Shown: positions 17,475-26,620, counted from the first letter of the stretch. The stretch is DNA of 64,000 nucleotides from Bacteroidia bacterium (GCA_025454955.1 JALONL010000009.1:1-64000), one strand, 5' to 3'. Numbers and translations: made by a program. Notes: generated by a model from the sequence alone, not told the origin.

Positions 17475-18617
17475 ATGGGACTTTTTGATAAGATTAAGGG
17501 CGAGTTCATTGATATAATCGAATGGACCGACAGCTCGAACGACACAATTGTGTGGCGTTTTCCGCGCTACCAGAACGAAATTAAAAACGGAGCCAAGCTC
17601 ACCGTGCGCGAATCGCAGGTGGCTGTGTTTGTAAACGAAGGTCAGGTGGCCGATGCCTTTATGCCCGGCATGTACGAACTTACCACGCAAAACCTGCCCA
17701 TTCTTTCCACCCTCAAAGGCTGGAAATACGGCTTCAACAGTCCGTTCAAGGCCGAGGTGTATTTTGTGAGCATGAGGCAGTTTACCAACCTCAAATGGGG
17801 CACCAAAAACCCCATTATGGTGCGCGATGCCGAGTTTGGGCCGCTGCGCATACGGGCTTTCGGGTCGTATGCCATGAAGGTGAAAGACCCCAAACTGTTT
17901 CTTAAAGAAATAGCCGGCACCGACCATGAATTTACCACCGAGGAAATTAATGAGCAGCTTCGCAACATTGTGGTCACGCGCTTTTCCGACGCGGTGGCTT
18001 CGAGCAAGATTCCGGTGCTCGACATGGCGGCCAACTACGATGAGTTTTCGAAACTGATACACGAGAAAATCAATCCCGAATTCAACGAAATCGGTATTGA
18101 CATTACCAAAATGCTCATCGAAAACATTTCGCTTCCCGAGGAAGTAGAAAAAGTGCTCGACAAACGCACCAGCATGGGCATTGTGGGCAACCTGGGCGCA
18201 TACACACAGTTTCAGGCGGCCAATGCCATGGAACAGGCTGCACAAAATCCGGCAGGCGGACTGGCCGGCGCAGGTGTGGGCATGGGCATGGGCTGGGCCA
18301 TGGGCAACCAGATGGGCAATATGTTTCAGCAAAACCAGTTTAATCCGCAAACCGGACAAATGGGCGCTCCCGGCACTCCGGGCGCACCGCCTCCTCCGCC
18401 GCCCATGGAACAATACTATGTGGCGGTAAACGGGCAACAGGCCGGGCCTTATCCGCTGGCCACATTTGTGCAAATGATTCAGGCCGGGCAGTTGCGTGCC
18501 GATTCGGTGGTTTGGAAAAACGGTATGGCCGGCTGGGCCGCCGCCAACACGCTCCCCGAACTGGCAGCTTACTTTAATGCACCGCCGCCGCCCCCGCCCC
18601 CGCCGCCGGCTGTGTAA
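17475..18617 (+). CDS. SPFH domain protein with C-terminal GYF_2 domain (YdjI-like)
   Basis: This 380-aa cytoplasmic protein starts at the ATG at 17475 (M-G-L-F-D-K-I-K-G-E-F); earlier codons in the open frame look non-coding. Residues ~20-240 match the SPFH (stomatin/flotillin-like) family in its 'virion core protein' YdjI branch (V-W-R-F-P-R-Y, E-S-Q-V-A-V-F, G-P-L-R-I-R-A-F-G-S-Y). A Gly/Met/Gln-rich linker is followed by poly-Pro and a GYF_2 domain (Y-Y-V-A ... G-P-Y ... W-x-x-G-M-A-G-W), and the protein ends in a nine-proline run. The next gene encodes a zinc-ribbon partner, as in the B. subtilis ydjGHI cluster linked to PspA. A role at the membrane during envelope stress is likely. Confidence 0.88.
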   Translation: MGLFDKIKGEFIDIIEWTDSSNDTIVWRFPRYQNEIKNGAKLTVRESQVAVFVNEGQVADAFMPGMYELTTQNLPILSTLKGWKYGFNSPFKAEVYFVSMRQFTNLKWGTKNPIMVRDAEFGPLRIRAFGSYAMKVKDPKLFLKEIAGTDHEFTTEEINEQLRNIVVTRFSDAVASSKIPVLDMAANYDEFSKLIHEKINPEFNEIGIDITKMLIENISLPEEVEKVLDKRTSMGIVGNLGAYTQFQAANAMEQAAQNPAGGLAGAGVGMGMGWAMGNQMGNMFQQNQFNPQTGQMGAPGTPGAPPPPPPMEQYYVAVNGQQAGPYPLATFVQMIQAGQLRADSVVWKNGMAGWAAANTLPELAAYFNAPPPPPPPPPAV

Positions 18618-18630
18618 TTCAGCATTCGTC

Positions 18631-18657
18631 TTTAGCACCGGAGTTTCAGGCTCCGGT
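18631..18657 (+). terminator. Hairpin between SPFH and zinc-ribbon genes
   Basis: A perfect 10-bp stem (AGCACCGGAG / CTCCGGTGCT) with a 7-nt loop. The trailing T-tract is weak, so it may attenuate rather than stop transcription into the zinc-ribbon gene. Confidence 0.45.
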
Positions 18658-18698
18658 GCTTCCATACATTTACAACCCTGATTTTTTGCCGAATACCC

Positions 18699-19811
18699 AT
18701 GAACGATTTTTCGGAAAAAACACACGAAGTAGAAGGCAAGGTAAACTGCAAAGACTGCGGTGCCTTGCTGCGCTATAATCCCGGCACCACCAGCCTGAAT
18801 TGCGAATACTGCGGCGCGCACAACGACATTACCGACCTCGTGCAGCCCGTGGCCGAAGCCGAAGAAATTGACTTCGAAGCCTTTCTCGCCAACGCACAGC
18901 AAAGCGCCGAAACCATTACCCTCTCGGTGGTAAAATGCCAGAACTGCGGTGCTTCCACCACGCTCAAACCCAACGTAACGGCCGATAACTGCGCATTCTG
19001 CGGAACCGCGCTCGTAATCATGAGCGGAAGCACCTGCCAGATTATCAAACCCAAATACATGCTGCCTTTCAGCATCGACAAAAAGAAAGGCAAGGATGAA
19101 TTCAGAACCTGGCTGCACAAACTCTGGTTTGCTCCCAACGCACTTAAAAAGTTTGCCGAAGAAGACAAACTCAAAGGCATATACATTCCTTACTGGACCT
19201 ACGACTCCAACACCGTTTCGCATTACACCGGTATGCGCGGCGATCATTACTACACCACCGAAACATACACCGTAAACGGACAAACACAAACCCGCACCGT
19301 ACAGCGCACACGCTGGACACCCGCCAGCGGCACGGTGTATAACGAGTTTGACGATGTGCTTGTAAACGCCAGCAATTCGCTGCCCGAAAAATATGCCAAC
19401 GAACTTGAGCCCTGGGACCTTCACCAGCTCACTCATTTCAACGAACAGTTGCTGAGCGGTTTTCAGGCCGAGCAGTATCAGCTGGATGTGCGAAACGGTT
19501 TCGACAAGGCCAAAGGCCGCATGGAAGGTGTAATCAGAAGCTCGGCCATGCGCGATATTGGCGGCGATGTGCAGCAGGTTACTTCCATTGATTCCACTTA
19601 CAACGATGTAACCTTTAAACACATTCTGCTGCCCATCTGGATAAGCGCATACAACTTCAAAGGAAAAGCGTATCGCTTCATGATTAACGGACGCACCGGC
19701 GAAGTGCAGGGCGAACGTCCGTACAGCGGCTGGAAAATTTTCTTTGCCGTACTGGCCGGTCTGGCGGTAATTGGCGGAATTATCTGGCTGATTGCAAAAA
19801 ACAAACAATAA
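18699..19811 (+). CDS. TFIIB-type zinc-ribbon membrane protein (YdjG-like)
   Basis: This 370-aa protein has two N-terminal zinc ribbons (C-K-D-C ... C-E-Y-C near 17-38 and C-Q-N-C ... C-A-F-C near 81-104), a long soluble region, and a single C-terminal membrane helix (F-A-V-L-A-G-L-A-V-I-G-G) ending K-N-K-Q. This matches the family that accompanies YdjI-type SPFH proteins. Automated annotation often calls it a PriA-like or primosomal protein because of the ribbons, which is misleading. It lies 81 bp after the SPFH gene; together they probably form a membrane-associated complex. Four visible CxxC motifs support metal binding. Confidence 0.85.
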   Translation: MNDFSEKTHEVEGKVNCKDCGALLRYNPGTTSLNCEYCGAHNDITDLVQPVAEAEEIDFEAFLANAQQSAETITLSVVKCQNCGASTTLKPNVTADNCAFCGTALVIMSGSTCQIIKPKYMLPFSIDKKKGKDEFRTWLHKLWFAPNALKKFAEEDKLKGIYIPYWTYDSNTVSHYTGMRGDHYYTTETYTVNGQTQTRTVQRTRWTPASGTVYNEFDDVLVNASNSLPEKYANELEPWDLHQLTHFNEQLLSGFQAEQYQLDVRNGFDKAKGRMEGVIRSSAMRDIGGDVQQVTSIDSTYNDVTFKHILLPIWISAYNFKGKAYRFMINGRTGEVQGERPYSGWKIFFAVLAGLAVIGGIIWLIAKNKQ

Positions 19812-19831
19812 CGCACTGAGCAAACCACGCA

Positions 19832-20209
19832 ATGGCATTTTACACCGATCAACAAATACAAATGCTGGCCGATGCGCTCAAGGGCTCGGACAGGGCGCAG
19901 GAAAACCTGCAGCGGCAGGGCAAGCCCGAACTTATTCTCCTGCTCGATGCCTTGAAATACGACGATGACGGGGCCATGGAAACCCTGCACGAAAACGGTC
20001 ACGACGATCTGGGACTGTTTATTACCGCCGTTACCGGCGACCCGTTTGCCGTGCAGGCGCTGTTCGACGGGAAGCAGGCCAAACTGGCCATGGCCGCACA
20101 CGCCGTGCTGGGCGACGAACGTTCGCTCGAATGGTTGAAAAAGAACGGACATAAAGCGTATCTTCACCTTGTAGATGCGGTGAATGCCGTATTAAACGAA
20201 GAAGAATAA
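19832..20209 (+). CDS. Small 25-residue-repeat helical protein A
   Basis: This 125-aa, acidic, soluble protein has no signal peptide, and I do not recognise a named family. It consists of about three 25-residue units ending in the pattern A-x-x-A-V-x-G-D followed by A/S-x-x-x-L/W-L/F (F-I-T-A-V-T-G-D-P-F-A-V-Q-A-L-F; A-H-A-V-L-G-D-E-R-S-L-E-W-L). The next gene encodes a protein with the same unit. It follows the zinc-ribbon gene by 20 bp, so it may be cotranscribed with the SPFH module. Confidence 0.75.
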   Translation: MAFYTDQQIQMLADALKGSDRAQENLQRQGKPELILLLDALKYDDDGAMETLHENGHDDLGLFITAVTGDPFAVQALFDGKQAKLAMAAHAVLGDERSLEWLKKNGHKAYLHLVDAVNAVLNEEE

Positions 20210-20250
20210 TAAGCTGTGCGCTCCTCCGCTCAGGGATCAACAGCCTTGCC

Positions 20251-20664
20251 ATGAAACAGTATTCCGGAGAAGCCATCCGCAAAATGACCGAGCTTTTCGG
20301 TCCCACACCCACTGCAGCCTACAACTGGCTGATGGAGCGCGATTGCCGTGAACTGATTGAAACCGTGGCCTGCATAAAAGCCGGTCGCGATGCTTCTTTC
20401 AAATGGCTGGTGGACAACCGCTTTTACGAACTGGCCGCTTTTGCCAATGCCGTAATGGGCGATAAGGATGCGTTTCGCTGGCTGATGCAGAACAAAAGCC
20501 TGTTCTGGGCCGCCACGGCCAACGCCGCCAATAAAGACAAACAGGCAAACTCCTGGCTCAGGCAACACCAGTTTCTGGTATATGCCGAACTGGCCGAAAC
20601 CATTATCCGATTCCGGTCTGACGACAGCGATATTTCGGGCTACTACAAGCCTCCCGTAAATTAA
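20251..20664 (+). CDS. Small 25-residue-repeat helical protein B
   Basis: This 137-aa protein is a paralogue by repeat content of the protein 41 bp upstream. W-L dipeptides recur at 25-26-residue spacing (Y-N-W-L, F-K-W-L, F-R-W-L, N-S-W-L), each preceded by D-x-x-A/S and followed by a helix with A-A-F-A-N-A-V-M-G-D. The pattern predicts a small alpha-solenoid. No signal peptide or membrane helix is visible. Function is unknown; position suggests a role with the SPFH/zinc-ribbon pair or with the sensor kinase that follows. Confidence 0.75.
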   Translation: MKQYSGEAIRKMTELFGPTPTAAYNWLMERDCRELIETVACIKAGRDASFKWLVDNRFYELAAFANAVMGDKDAFRWLMQNKSLFWAATANAANKDKQANSWLRQHQFLVYAELAETIIRFRSDDSDISGYYKPPVN

Positions 20665-20693
20665 CTAAGGTAAATGCTCCAACAGGTTTTGTG

Positions 20694-22838
20694 ATGTCAT
20701 TAACCTTGTTCATCCGGAAATATCGTTTTGCCCTGCTTGCCGCATTGCTGCTGCTCACTGTAATGCTGGGCGGCATCGTTCCCGAAATTATTGCCTCGGC
20801 ACAAAACAGGGAAATCAGGGAAAATCAGCACGAAATTATGCGCAGCCTGAAATTCAGGCAACATCTGAAGCTTTTCGAAGATAATGTGAGGCTGATGGAT
20901 GATATACAATATGCGCTCCTCGACGGTTACGATAGTTTGCAGGAAAAAGAATACTACCACCATTTACTTCTTGCCGAAGAAAAACTGAAACAGGCAGAAA
21001 CAATCTGCACCGACAGCCTCGAATACATGCTTACCCGCATAAGCGATAGTTTTTCGGAAATGAAAGCCTACGGCAAAAGCATCATTCTGATGACTGAGTC
21101 GAACGAAACTTCCGAAATTTTTCCGCGTCGTGCCGATAATGCCTGTGAAAAATACTGCTCATCTATTTTTTCGGCCATTTCCCGGTTGAATATTACCGAA
21201 GAAAATACTTCATTCGGGCGAATGCAATCTATTTTAAAGATTACCGAAAAAAACGACCTGCTTAAAAACATAAGGCTTACTGCCATTTTTATAGCTGTAT
21301 GCCTCATTATTTTTATCTCCATTCTTTACAATCGCAGCCTGAAAGTGAGAATAAATGAGCTGAACGATGCACGAAGAAAGGCCGAGGAAACCCTGCAACT
21401 GAAAGAACAGTTTGTTACACATATCAGTCACGAAATACGCACTCCGCTTAATGCCCTTCTGGGTTTTGCCGATTTGCTTTCGGCCACTGCACTTACCCAG
21501 AAACAGCGCCGCCAGTTGGAAGCCCTTCGCCGTTCGGGCGAAAGTCTGCACCAGGTAATTAACGATGTGCTCGACTATTCGAAAATGGAAGCAGGCATGA
21601 TGCAAAAGGCCGAAGTAGTGTTTGTGGTGCGCGAACAGGCCGCGCATGTGCAAACCATGTTTCTGCCCCTTACCGCCGAAAAACGCATTGACCTCGACCT
21701 GAACATCGACAAAAATGTGCCGCGTAAAGTGAAAGGCGATCCCGGCCACCTGAGGCAAATTCTCATTAACCTGGTGAGCAATGCCATAAAGTTTACGCAC
21801 GAAGGCAAAGTGGATATTCATGTACGCGCCGGTAATACCGACGAGCATAAATGCTGGCTTTCGTTCGAAGTGTCAGACACCGGCATTGGCATTCCGGCCA
21901 GCCAGCATCAGGAAATATTCAGGCGTTTTTATCAGGCCGTGCCGCGTCACGACGGGCAATACAGCGGCACCGGACTGGGCCTCTCCATTGTGCGCAAACT
22001 TACCGAACTCATGGGCGGAAATGTGGCCGTGAGCAGCCGCGTGGGCGAAGGAACAAGTTTTACCGTGAGCCTGCCGTTTCAAACAATAGACGAGGAACAG
22101 TTGCCCGCTGCTGCCGATGTGCCCACGTACAAACACCTGCTCATTGCCGAAGATCATCCGCTGGGCCGCCAGTTTATACAGGCCATACTCGAAGACAAGG
22201 TGTGGCAATACGACCTCGTGAAACGCGGCGACGAAGCTGTTGAACTCTTAAAGCTTAACACCTACGAGCTGGTGCTGCTCGACTACAACCTGCCCGAAAT
22301 GAACGGCGAAGAAATAACCCGTTTCATCCGCCAGACACTTCACCTGCAAATTCCCGTAATAGGCATTTCGGCAGGTGCAGAAGCCGAAATTGCCCGCGGC
22401 AAGGAAGCCGGCATGAATGAATTTCTTACCAAACCCTTCACTCCCGCTCAACTCACCGAACTCATTAACCGCTACATACCCGCCGGCCATATCGAAAACA
22501 ACGACCGCATCACCAACCTGAGCTACCTGCACAAACTTTCAAACGGCAATCAGGAATTTGTGCAGAAAATGATACGGCAGTTTATTACCGAAAATGCACA
22601 GGAAGCTGAAGAACTCCGCCACGCACTTCACAACGAATCGTTTTCCGAAATTTTGCAGGTAATACACCGCATGAGAACCACCATTGCCTTTGTGGGGCTC
22701 GATGTGGCTGCGCTTCCGCTCATCAACGAAATTGAAAAAACACCGCCCGAACAGGTTAACCAGCCCGGGTTTAAGGAATTGGTCAATAATCTCATTGCCG
22801 TTTGCCGCAGGGCAGCCGACGAATTACCTCAAAGCTAA
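20694..22838 (+). CDS. Hybrid sensor histidine kinase / response regulator with HPt domain
   Basis: This 714-aa membrane sensor starts at ATG 20694 (GTG at 20691 is the alternative). There is one membrane helix near 10-32, a ~165-residue periplasmic helical sensor, and a second helix near 198-218. Then come HisKA with H246 (I-S-H-E-I-R-T-P), an ATPase domain with N-box L-V-S-N-A-I-K-F and G-T-G-L-G-L-S-I-V, a receiver domain with phospho-acceptor D530 (L-L-D-Y-N-L-P-E), and a C-terminal HPt domain with H658 (V-I-H-R-M-R-T). It can run a complete His-Asp-His phosphorelay in one chain. No separate output regulator is encoded nearby, so the final target is unknown. Confidence 0.95.
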   Translation: MSLTLFIRKYRFALLAALLLLTVMLGGIVPEIIASAQNREIRENQHEIMRSLKFRQHLKLFEDNVRLMDDIQYALLDGYDSLQEKEYYHHLLLAEEKLKQAETICTDSLEYMLTRISDSFSEMKAYGKSIILMTESNETSEIFPRRADNACEKYCSSIFSAISRLNITEENTSFGRMQSILKITEKNDLLKNIRLTAIFIAVCLIIFISILYNRSLKVRINELNDARRKAEETLQLKEQFVTHISHEIRTPLNALLGFADLLSATALTQKQRRQLEALRRSGESLHQVINDVLDYSKMEAGMMQKAEVVFVVREQAAHVQTMFLPLTAEKRIDLDLNIDKNVPRKVKGDPGHLRQILINLVSNAIKFTHEGKVDIHVRAGNTDEHKCWLSFEVSDTGIGIPASQHQEIFRRFYQAVPRHDGQYSGTGLGLSIVRKLTELMGGNVAVSSRVGEGTSFTVSLPFQTIDEEQLPAAADVPTYKHLLIAEDHPLGRQFIQAILEDKVWQYDLVKRGDEAVELLKLNTYELVLLDYNLPEMNGEEITRFIRQTLHLQIPVIGISAGAEAEIARGKEAGMNEFLTKPFTPAQLTELINRYIPAGHIENNDRITNLSYLHKLSNGNQEFVQKMIRQFITENAQEAEELRHALHNESFSEILQVIHRMRTTIAFVGLDVAALPLINEIEKTPPEQVNQPGFKELVNNLIAVCRRAADELPQS

Positions 22839-22848
22839 TTGTATTCAC

Positions 22849-23094
22849 ATGCGTGTAATAGGACGTATCCCGCACCCTTCCATTGGCATTACCATTTTCA
22901 ATATGAACGATAAATACCTGCTTAAAATGGAAGCGGGCCCCATGGAACAGGTGTATAAATTTTCGCAGGAACAAACACCCGGTGTGGAAGCCTTGGAAAA
23001 ACTGGCCGACGATGTATTTATAAAATCGTGCATCGATCGTTTCAACGCCATGTACCTCGATATGAAGGCTGCATTGGAACGCAGCGGCCGGTGA
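22849..23094 (+). CDS. Conserved small hypothetical protein
   Basis: This 81-aa protein begins at ATG 22849, 10 bp after the kinase gene. Sequence features are an N-terminal I-P-H-P-S-I-G-I-T-I-F strand, K-Y-L-L-K-M-E-A-G-P-M-E-Q and a C-terminal helix. I have the impression of a conserved Bacteroidota family with the pattern IPHP...ITIF...KYI.K.E.G..EQ, but its function is not known to me. It is possibly cotranscribed with the sensor kinase. It is convergent with the hydrolase gene, with only 4 bp between them. Confidence 0.75.
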   Translation: MRVIGRIPHPSIGITIFNMNDKYLLKMEAGPMEQVYKFSQEQTPGVEALEKLADDVFIKSCIDRFNAMYLDMKAALERSGR

Positions 23095-23098
23095 GTAT

Positions 23099-23947
23099 TC
23101 AGCTTAGCCCGGCCAGAAAGTTTTTCATCAGTTCGAGTGCCGTTTGCGAGTGTTCGGGCAATGAGTTGGAGGCAAACGGATGCCTGCCGCCAAACGTATG
23201 ATCGGCACCGGAGAGGATGTGCAGTTGTGCCTCGGGGTGGCTTTGCTGCAAGCGTTGGGCCTCGGTGGTGTTCACCGCCTGATCGGCATCGCCGTGCAGG
23301 ATGAGGTGCGGAATGCAGAGTTGCGAGGCGGCACGGGCGGCATCAAAACGTGATTCGTTTTTCAGCGTATCCATGAGCAGGTTTACACCCAGCGGCATAT
23401 CCTGATTGGTGCGCGCATTTTGGGTGTAAATCACCCCGTCTTCCCGCCAGCGTTTTTGATCGGATTGCAGCACCCGCGCAGGCAAATCGGCCACGGCGGC
23501 CCAGGTAATGAGTGCGCTCACACTATTGTTTTCGGCAGCAGCAATGGTGGCAATGCCTCCGCCACGGCTATGGCCCCAGAGTATAATGTGGTTCAGGTTT
23601 AGCCTTGAGGCTTCGGGTAACTGCGGCAAAGCATTCAGCACATCGTTCAGGTCGTTTAATTCGCGGCTGTAAGTATTTCGCCCGAATGCTGCGAGATCTG
23701 CAAAATCGGCCGGATGCGCCACCGTGGTGCCGTTGTGCGAAAAATTGAAACGAAGCACCGCATAACCGTCGGCCGCCAGCCTGTACGAAAGCAGCGGAAA
23801 ATGGCCCCAATCCTTAAACCCTTTAAACCCGTGTACAAAAATTACCAGCGGCCAGTCCTGTTCTTCATCGGGCAATACAAGACTTGCCGGCATGGGTAAA
23901 CCATCTCCGCAATGCAGCAAAAACTCATGTTCACTTACTGCCTTCAA
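23099..23947 (-). CDS. Alpha/beta hydrolase (dienelactone hydrolase/esterase type)
   Basis: This 282-aa cytoplasmic hydrolase has the oxyanion-hole strand F-V-H-G-F-K-G near 37-43, nucleophile S127 in G-H-S-R-G-G, acid D222 in H-G-D-A-D-Q-A-V, and H250 in G-A-D-H-T-F-G-G. It resembles prolyl-oligopeptidase/dienelactone-hydrolase-like esterases; the substrate is unknown. Its first 17 bp overlap the end of the lipoprotein gene upstream, so both are likely read from one transcript. Confidence 0.92.
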   Translation of the reverse strand: MKAVSEHEFLLHCGDGLPMPASLVLPDEEQDWPLVIFVHGFKGFKDWGHFPLLSYRLAADGYAVLRFNFSHNGTTVAHPADFADLAAFGRNTYSRELNDLNDVLNALPQLPEASRLNLNHIILWGHSRGGGIATIAAAENNSVSALITWAAVADLPARVLQSDQKRWREDGVIYTQNARTNQDMPLGVNLLMDTLKNESRFDAARAASQLCIPHLILHGDADQAVNTTEAQRLQQSHPEAQLHILSGADHTFGGRHPFASNSLPEHSQTALELMKNFLAGLS

Positions 23948-24608
23948 GTGCTTCGGGTTTAACGGTAAATTCTATCCAGCGCATTTTCCCATCCACAAAC
24001 TTGTAAAGCCCCGAATAATCTTCGGGTTTCCAGAGTTTGAGTCGCTTGGCATCTTTGGGCTGGGCCTGATGGGTGTAGTAAGCGGTATCGCCCTTGGTCC
24101 AGGTGGTGAGCGGCTGTTCGGAGAACAGGGCCGAGAAATAATCTTCGGAGTAACCGATATGAGCCTTGTTGGAGGTCATGTAGTTTAGTTCGTCCAGCTG
24201 CACCGGTTTGCGGCCGGGAGGCAGGTTGGAATCGTTGTATTTGGTAAGCTGCAGGCTGTAGGGCACCCATTCGTCTTTGCCGTTTTTGCAGATCAGAATG
24301 GTGAGCAGTTCGGTTTTTTTGGTATTTAGCAGGCGTATGCTGCTGCGGGTTTTGTCTTTGAGGTATTCAGCGTCGGCCAGGTCGGCAATTACAGTTTTCA
24401 ATCCTTCGGGGTGGCCAATTACAATGTTGTTCATGGCGGTATCGAGCGGATAGGCCCAGCTTCCCACTTTGCCTTTTTTGCCGCCTATGATGTTACGCGG
24501 AGCGTCGGCGTTGGTGGCAGTGGCCGCTGTATCGGCGTTGGGTGTGGTTTGGTTTCCGCCGCAGGCAGCAAGCAGCAGGACGAAGGCAAAAAGAGAAAGG
24601 CGCAGCAT
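23931..24608 (-). CDS. Lipoprotein of unknown function
   Basis: The chosen start, ATG at 24608, gives a lipoprotein signal peptide M-L-R-L-S-L-F-A-F-V-L-L-L-A-A-C with lipobox L-A-A-C. A Thr/Ala-rich linker follows, then a globular 180-residue domain containing H-P-E-G-L, K-N-G-K-D-E-W-V-P-Y-S and Y-Y-T-H-Q-A. No family was recognised. It overlaps the hydrolase gene by 17 bp. The frame is open upstream of 24608, but those codons (Cys-rich, including the shadow of the divergent gene's leader) are not plausible. Confidence 0.75.
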   Translation of the reverse strand: MLRLSLFAFVLLLAACGGNQTTPNADTAATATNADAPRNIIGGKKGKVGSWAYPLDTAMNNIVIGHPEGLKTVIADLADAEYLKDKTRSSIRLLNTKKTELLTILICKNGKDEWVPYSLQLTKYNDSNLPPGRKPVQLDELNYMTSNKAHIGYSEDYFSALFSEQPLTTWTKGDTAYYTHQAQPKDAKRLKLWKPEDYSGLYKFVDGKMRWIEFTVKPEALEGSK

Positions 24609-24713
24609 ATCGTTTGAGTTGTATTGTGCAAACTTAATTGAAAACCCGTGAAAATTGCATGAACCATATCGGCATCGGGCTGTTAAATTTGCAGCACCAC
24701 ACATTCGCACCCA

Positions 24714-25979
24714 TTGGCATCCCACACACCCAAGCCCGCACACGATGCGTATGCCGCATTACGTATACGTGATTTCAGCCTGTTTCTTTCGGTGCGTTTT
24801 CTGCTTACGCTGGGCGTGCAGATACAGAGTGTGGTGGTGGGCATACAAATTGCCAAAATTACCGGCGACCCGTGGATGCTTGGGCTGATAGGCCTTTCGG
24901 AAGCCATACCGTTTATTGTGCTGGCCGTATTTGCCGGTCATGTGGCCGATGTGGTGCGGCGCAAACGCATTATGCTTATTGCCACCCTGTTTCTGGCTCT
25001 GGCTTCGTGGGCCCTGTTTGCGGTGAGCGAAAGTCCCGGGCTTATGCAGCAGTTTGGCACCGCGCCCATTTACGGCATTATTTTCTGCACCGGCATTGCA
25101 CGCGGGTTTCTGGGCCCGGTGTTTCCGGCCATGCTGGCACAATTGGTGCCGCGTGCGCTGTATGCCAATGCGGCTACCTGGCAAAGCAATTTATGGCAAA
25201 TTGCGGCGGTGCTGGGCCCGGCGCTGGGCGGGGTAATATTTGGCTGGCTGGGCGTATCGGCTGCGTATGCTATTTGTTCGTCGCTCATTACGGTGAGCTT
25301 GTTTTTTGCACTTCCCCTCACCGACCATGCCCTGCCCCCGCGCGAAAAGAAAGAACCCCTGCTGCAAAGCCTTACCAGCGGCTTCCGGTTTGTGTTTGGC
25401 AATCAGGTCATGCTTTCGGCCTTTTCGCTCGACCTGTTTGCCGTGCTTTTTGGCGGAGCCGTGGCCCTTATTCCGCTCTTTGCCCAGAAAGTACTCCACG
25501 CCGGTGCCGATGCCGATTACATTACCGGCCTGCTGCGCGCCGCGCCCGCCATTGGCGCCATACTCATGGGCCTCATCCTTACTAAATATCCACCCACGCG
25601 CCAGGCCGGACGCAACCTGTACATTGCCGTAATCGGTTTCGGGCTTTGCATCATCGGCTTTGCATTTTCGCAATGGCTCTGGCTTTCGTTTGCCCTGCTG
25701 CTGCTCAGCGGTGCATTCGACAACATCAGCGTGGTAATACGCAGCACCATACTGCAACTCCTCACACCCGATCACATGCGCGGACGTGTGGCGGCAGTGA
25801 ATGGCATTTTCATCGGCTCCAGCAACGAAATCGGCGAGTTTGAATCGGGAGCCGCAGCGCGTATTTTCGGGCTGCAGCGTTCAGTGGCCATTGGCGGTTG
25901 TATGACTATTTTTGTGGTGCTGGTGGTTATGGCCGCAGCGCCACGGTTGCGGAAACTGAATTTGAATAAGCTTACCTGA
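24714..25979 (+). CDS. MFS transporter (EntS-like exporter)
   Basis: This 421-aa integral membrane protein has about 12 hydrophobic helices and the loop motif G-H-V-A-D-V-V-R-R-K-R between helices 2 and 3. It fits the MFS_3 branch that includes the enterobactin exporter EntS. The reading frame has no ATG before the first helix; the only reasonable start is TTG at 24714, giving M-A-S-H-T-P-K-P-A-H-D-A. The frame's last helix ends with a basic tail (R-L-R-K-L-N-L-N-K). No siderophore genes are adjacent, so the substrate is open. Confidence 0.88.
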   Translation: MASHTPKPAHDAYAALRIRDFSLFLSVRFLLTLGVQIQSVVVGIQIAKITGDPWMLGLIGLSEAIPFIVLAVFAGHVADVVRRKRIMLIATLFLALASWALFAVSESPGLMQQFGTAPIYGIIFCTGIARGFLGPVFPAMLAQLVPRALYANAATWQSNLWQIAAVLGPALGGVIFGWLGVSAAYAICSSLITVSLFFALPLTDHALPPREKKEPLLQSLTSGFRFVFGNQVMLSAFSLDLFAVLFGGAVALIPLFAQKVLHAGADADYITGLLRAAPAIGAILMGLILTKYPPTRQAGRNLYIAVIGFGLCIIGFAFSQWLWLSFALLLLSGAFDNISVVIRSTILQLLTPDHMRGRVAAVNGIFIGSSNEIGEFESGAAARIFGLQRSVAIGGCMTIFVVLVVMAAAPRLRKLNLNKLT

Positions 25980-26014
25980 GCGGCACACCTGCAAACAATT
26001 TGGTGTGGCTGAAA

Positions 26015-26527
26015 TTATCCTCTCCTCGCCGCATAAATCAATTCATCCTCCACCCTGTCGTTTTTATAAATAGTCCCTTTCAACCGTGCTTCCAGCAAAA
26101 ATCCAGCCTTTTCCAGCGCCCGCTGCGAACCAATATTCGACCCGAAAGGCCGGGCAAAAACACGATCAAGATGCGGCCAGTGTTCGAAACCATAAGCTGT
26201 AATTTGCTTTATGGCGCTGGTGGCAATTCCACGCCCCCAGAAAGGTTCGGCCACCCAGTAGCCCAATTCTGCATTTCGGAAAAAAATATCCTGCTGAAAA
26301 TGTAAACCAATGCTGCCGATAAACTCATCGTTTATGGTAATGGCAAGGATATTGGGCTGATCGGCCTTAGTGACTTTGGCAATCATTTCCTCTCCTTTTT
26401 CGCGCGGGTAAGGATGCGGAAAACCGTTGGTAAGGTTGGTGGCAATATTTGCATTATTGGCATACTTCAGAAGATTTTCGAGATCGGTTTCGCGCCACGG
26501 ACGGAGAGTGATGGTGTTTTGATCCAT
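26015..26527 (-). CDS. GNAT family N-acetyltransferase (RimJ/RimL type)
   Basis: This 170-aa acetyl-CoA-dependent acetyltransferase has the N-terminal L-R-P-W-R-E-T-D-L, the strand G-Y-W-V-A-E-P-F-W-G-R-G-I-A-T-S-A-I (the acetyl-CoA-binding Q/R-x-x-G-x-G/A signature with G-R-G-I-A-T) near 91-108, and N-I-G-S-Q-R-A-L-E-K-A-G-F near 131-143, all typical of the RimJ/RimL branch. The acceptor may be a protein N-terminus or a small molecule. It is convergent with the MFS gene and otherwise alone. Confidence 0.92.
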   Translation of the reverse strand: MDQNTITLRPWRETDLENLLKYANNANIATNLTNGFPHPYPREKGEEMIAKVTKADQPNILAITINDEFIGSIGLHFQQDIFFRNAELGYWVAEPFWGRGIATSAIKQITAYGFEHWPHLDRVFARPFGSNIGSQRALEKAGFLLEARLKGTIYKNDRVEDELIYAARRG

Positions 26528-26620
26528 AGCCGCAACTTACTTTTTTTTTAACAGCTAAAGGGTATCTAAATAAACGGCGGGGCAAAATTTGCGGCAACGT
26601 TGTGAATGATTGCCTGATCA

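Noticed and set aside
17448..19838. 796-codon antisense ORF
   Set aside because: Exact antisense shadow of the SPFH and zinc-ribbon genes; His/Gly/Val-rich composition without domain pattern.
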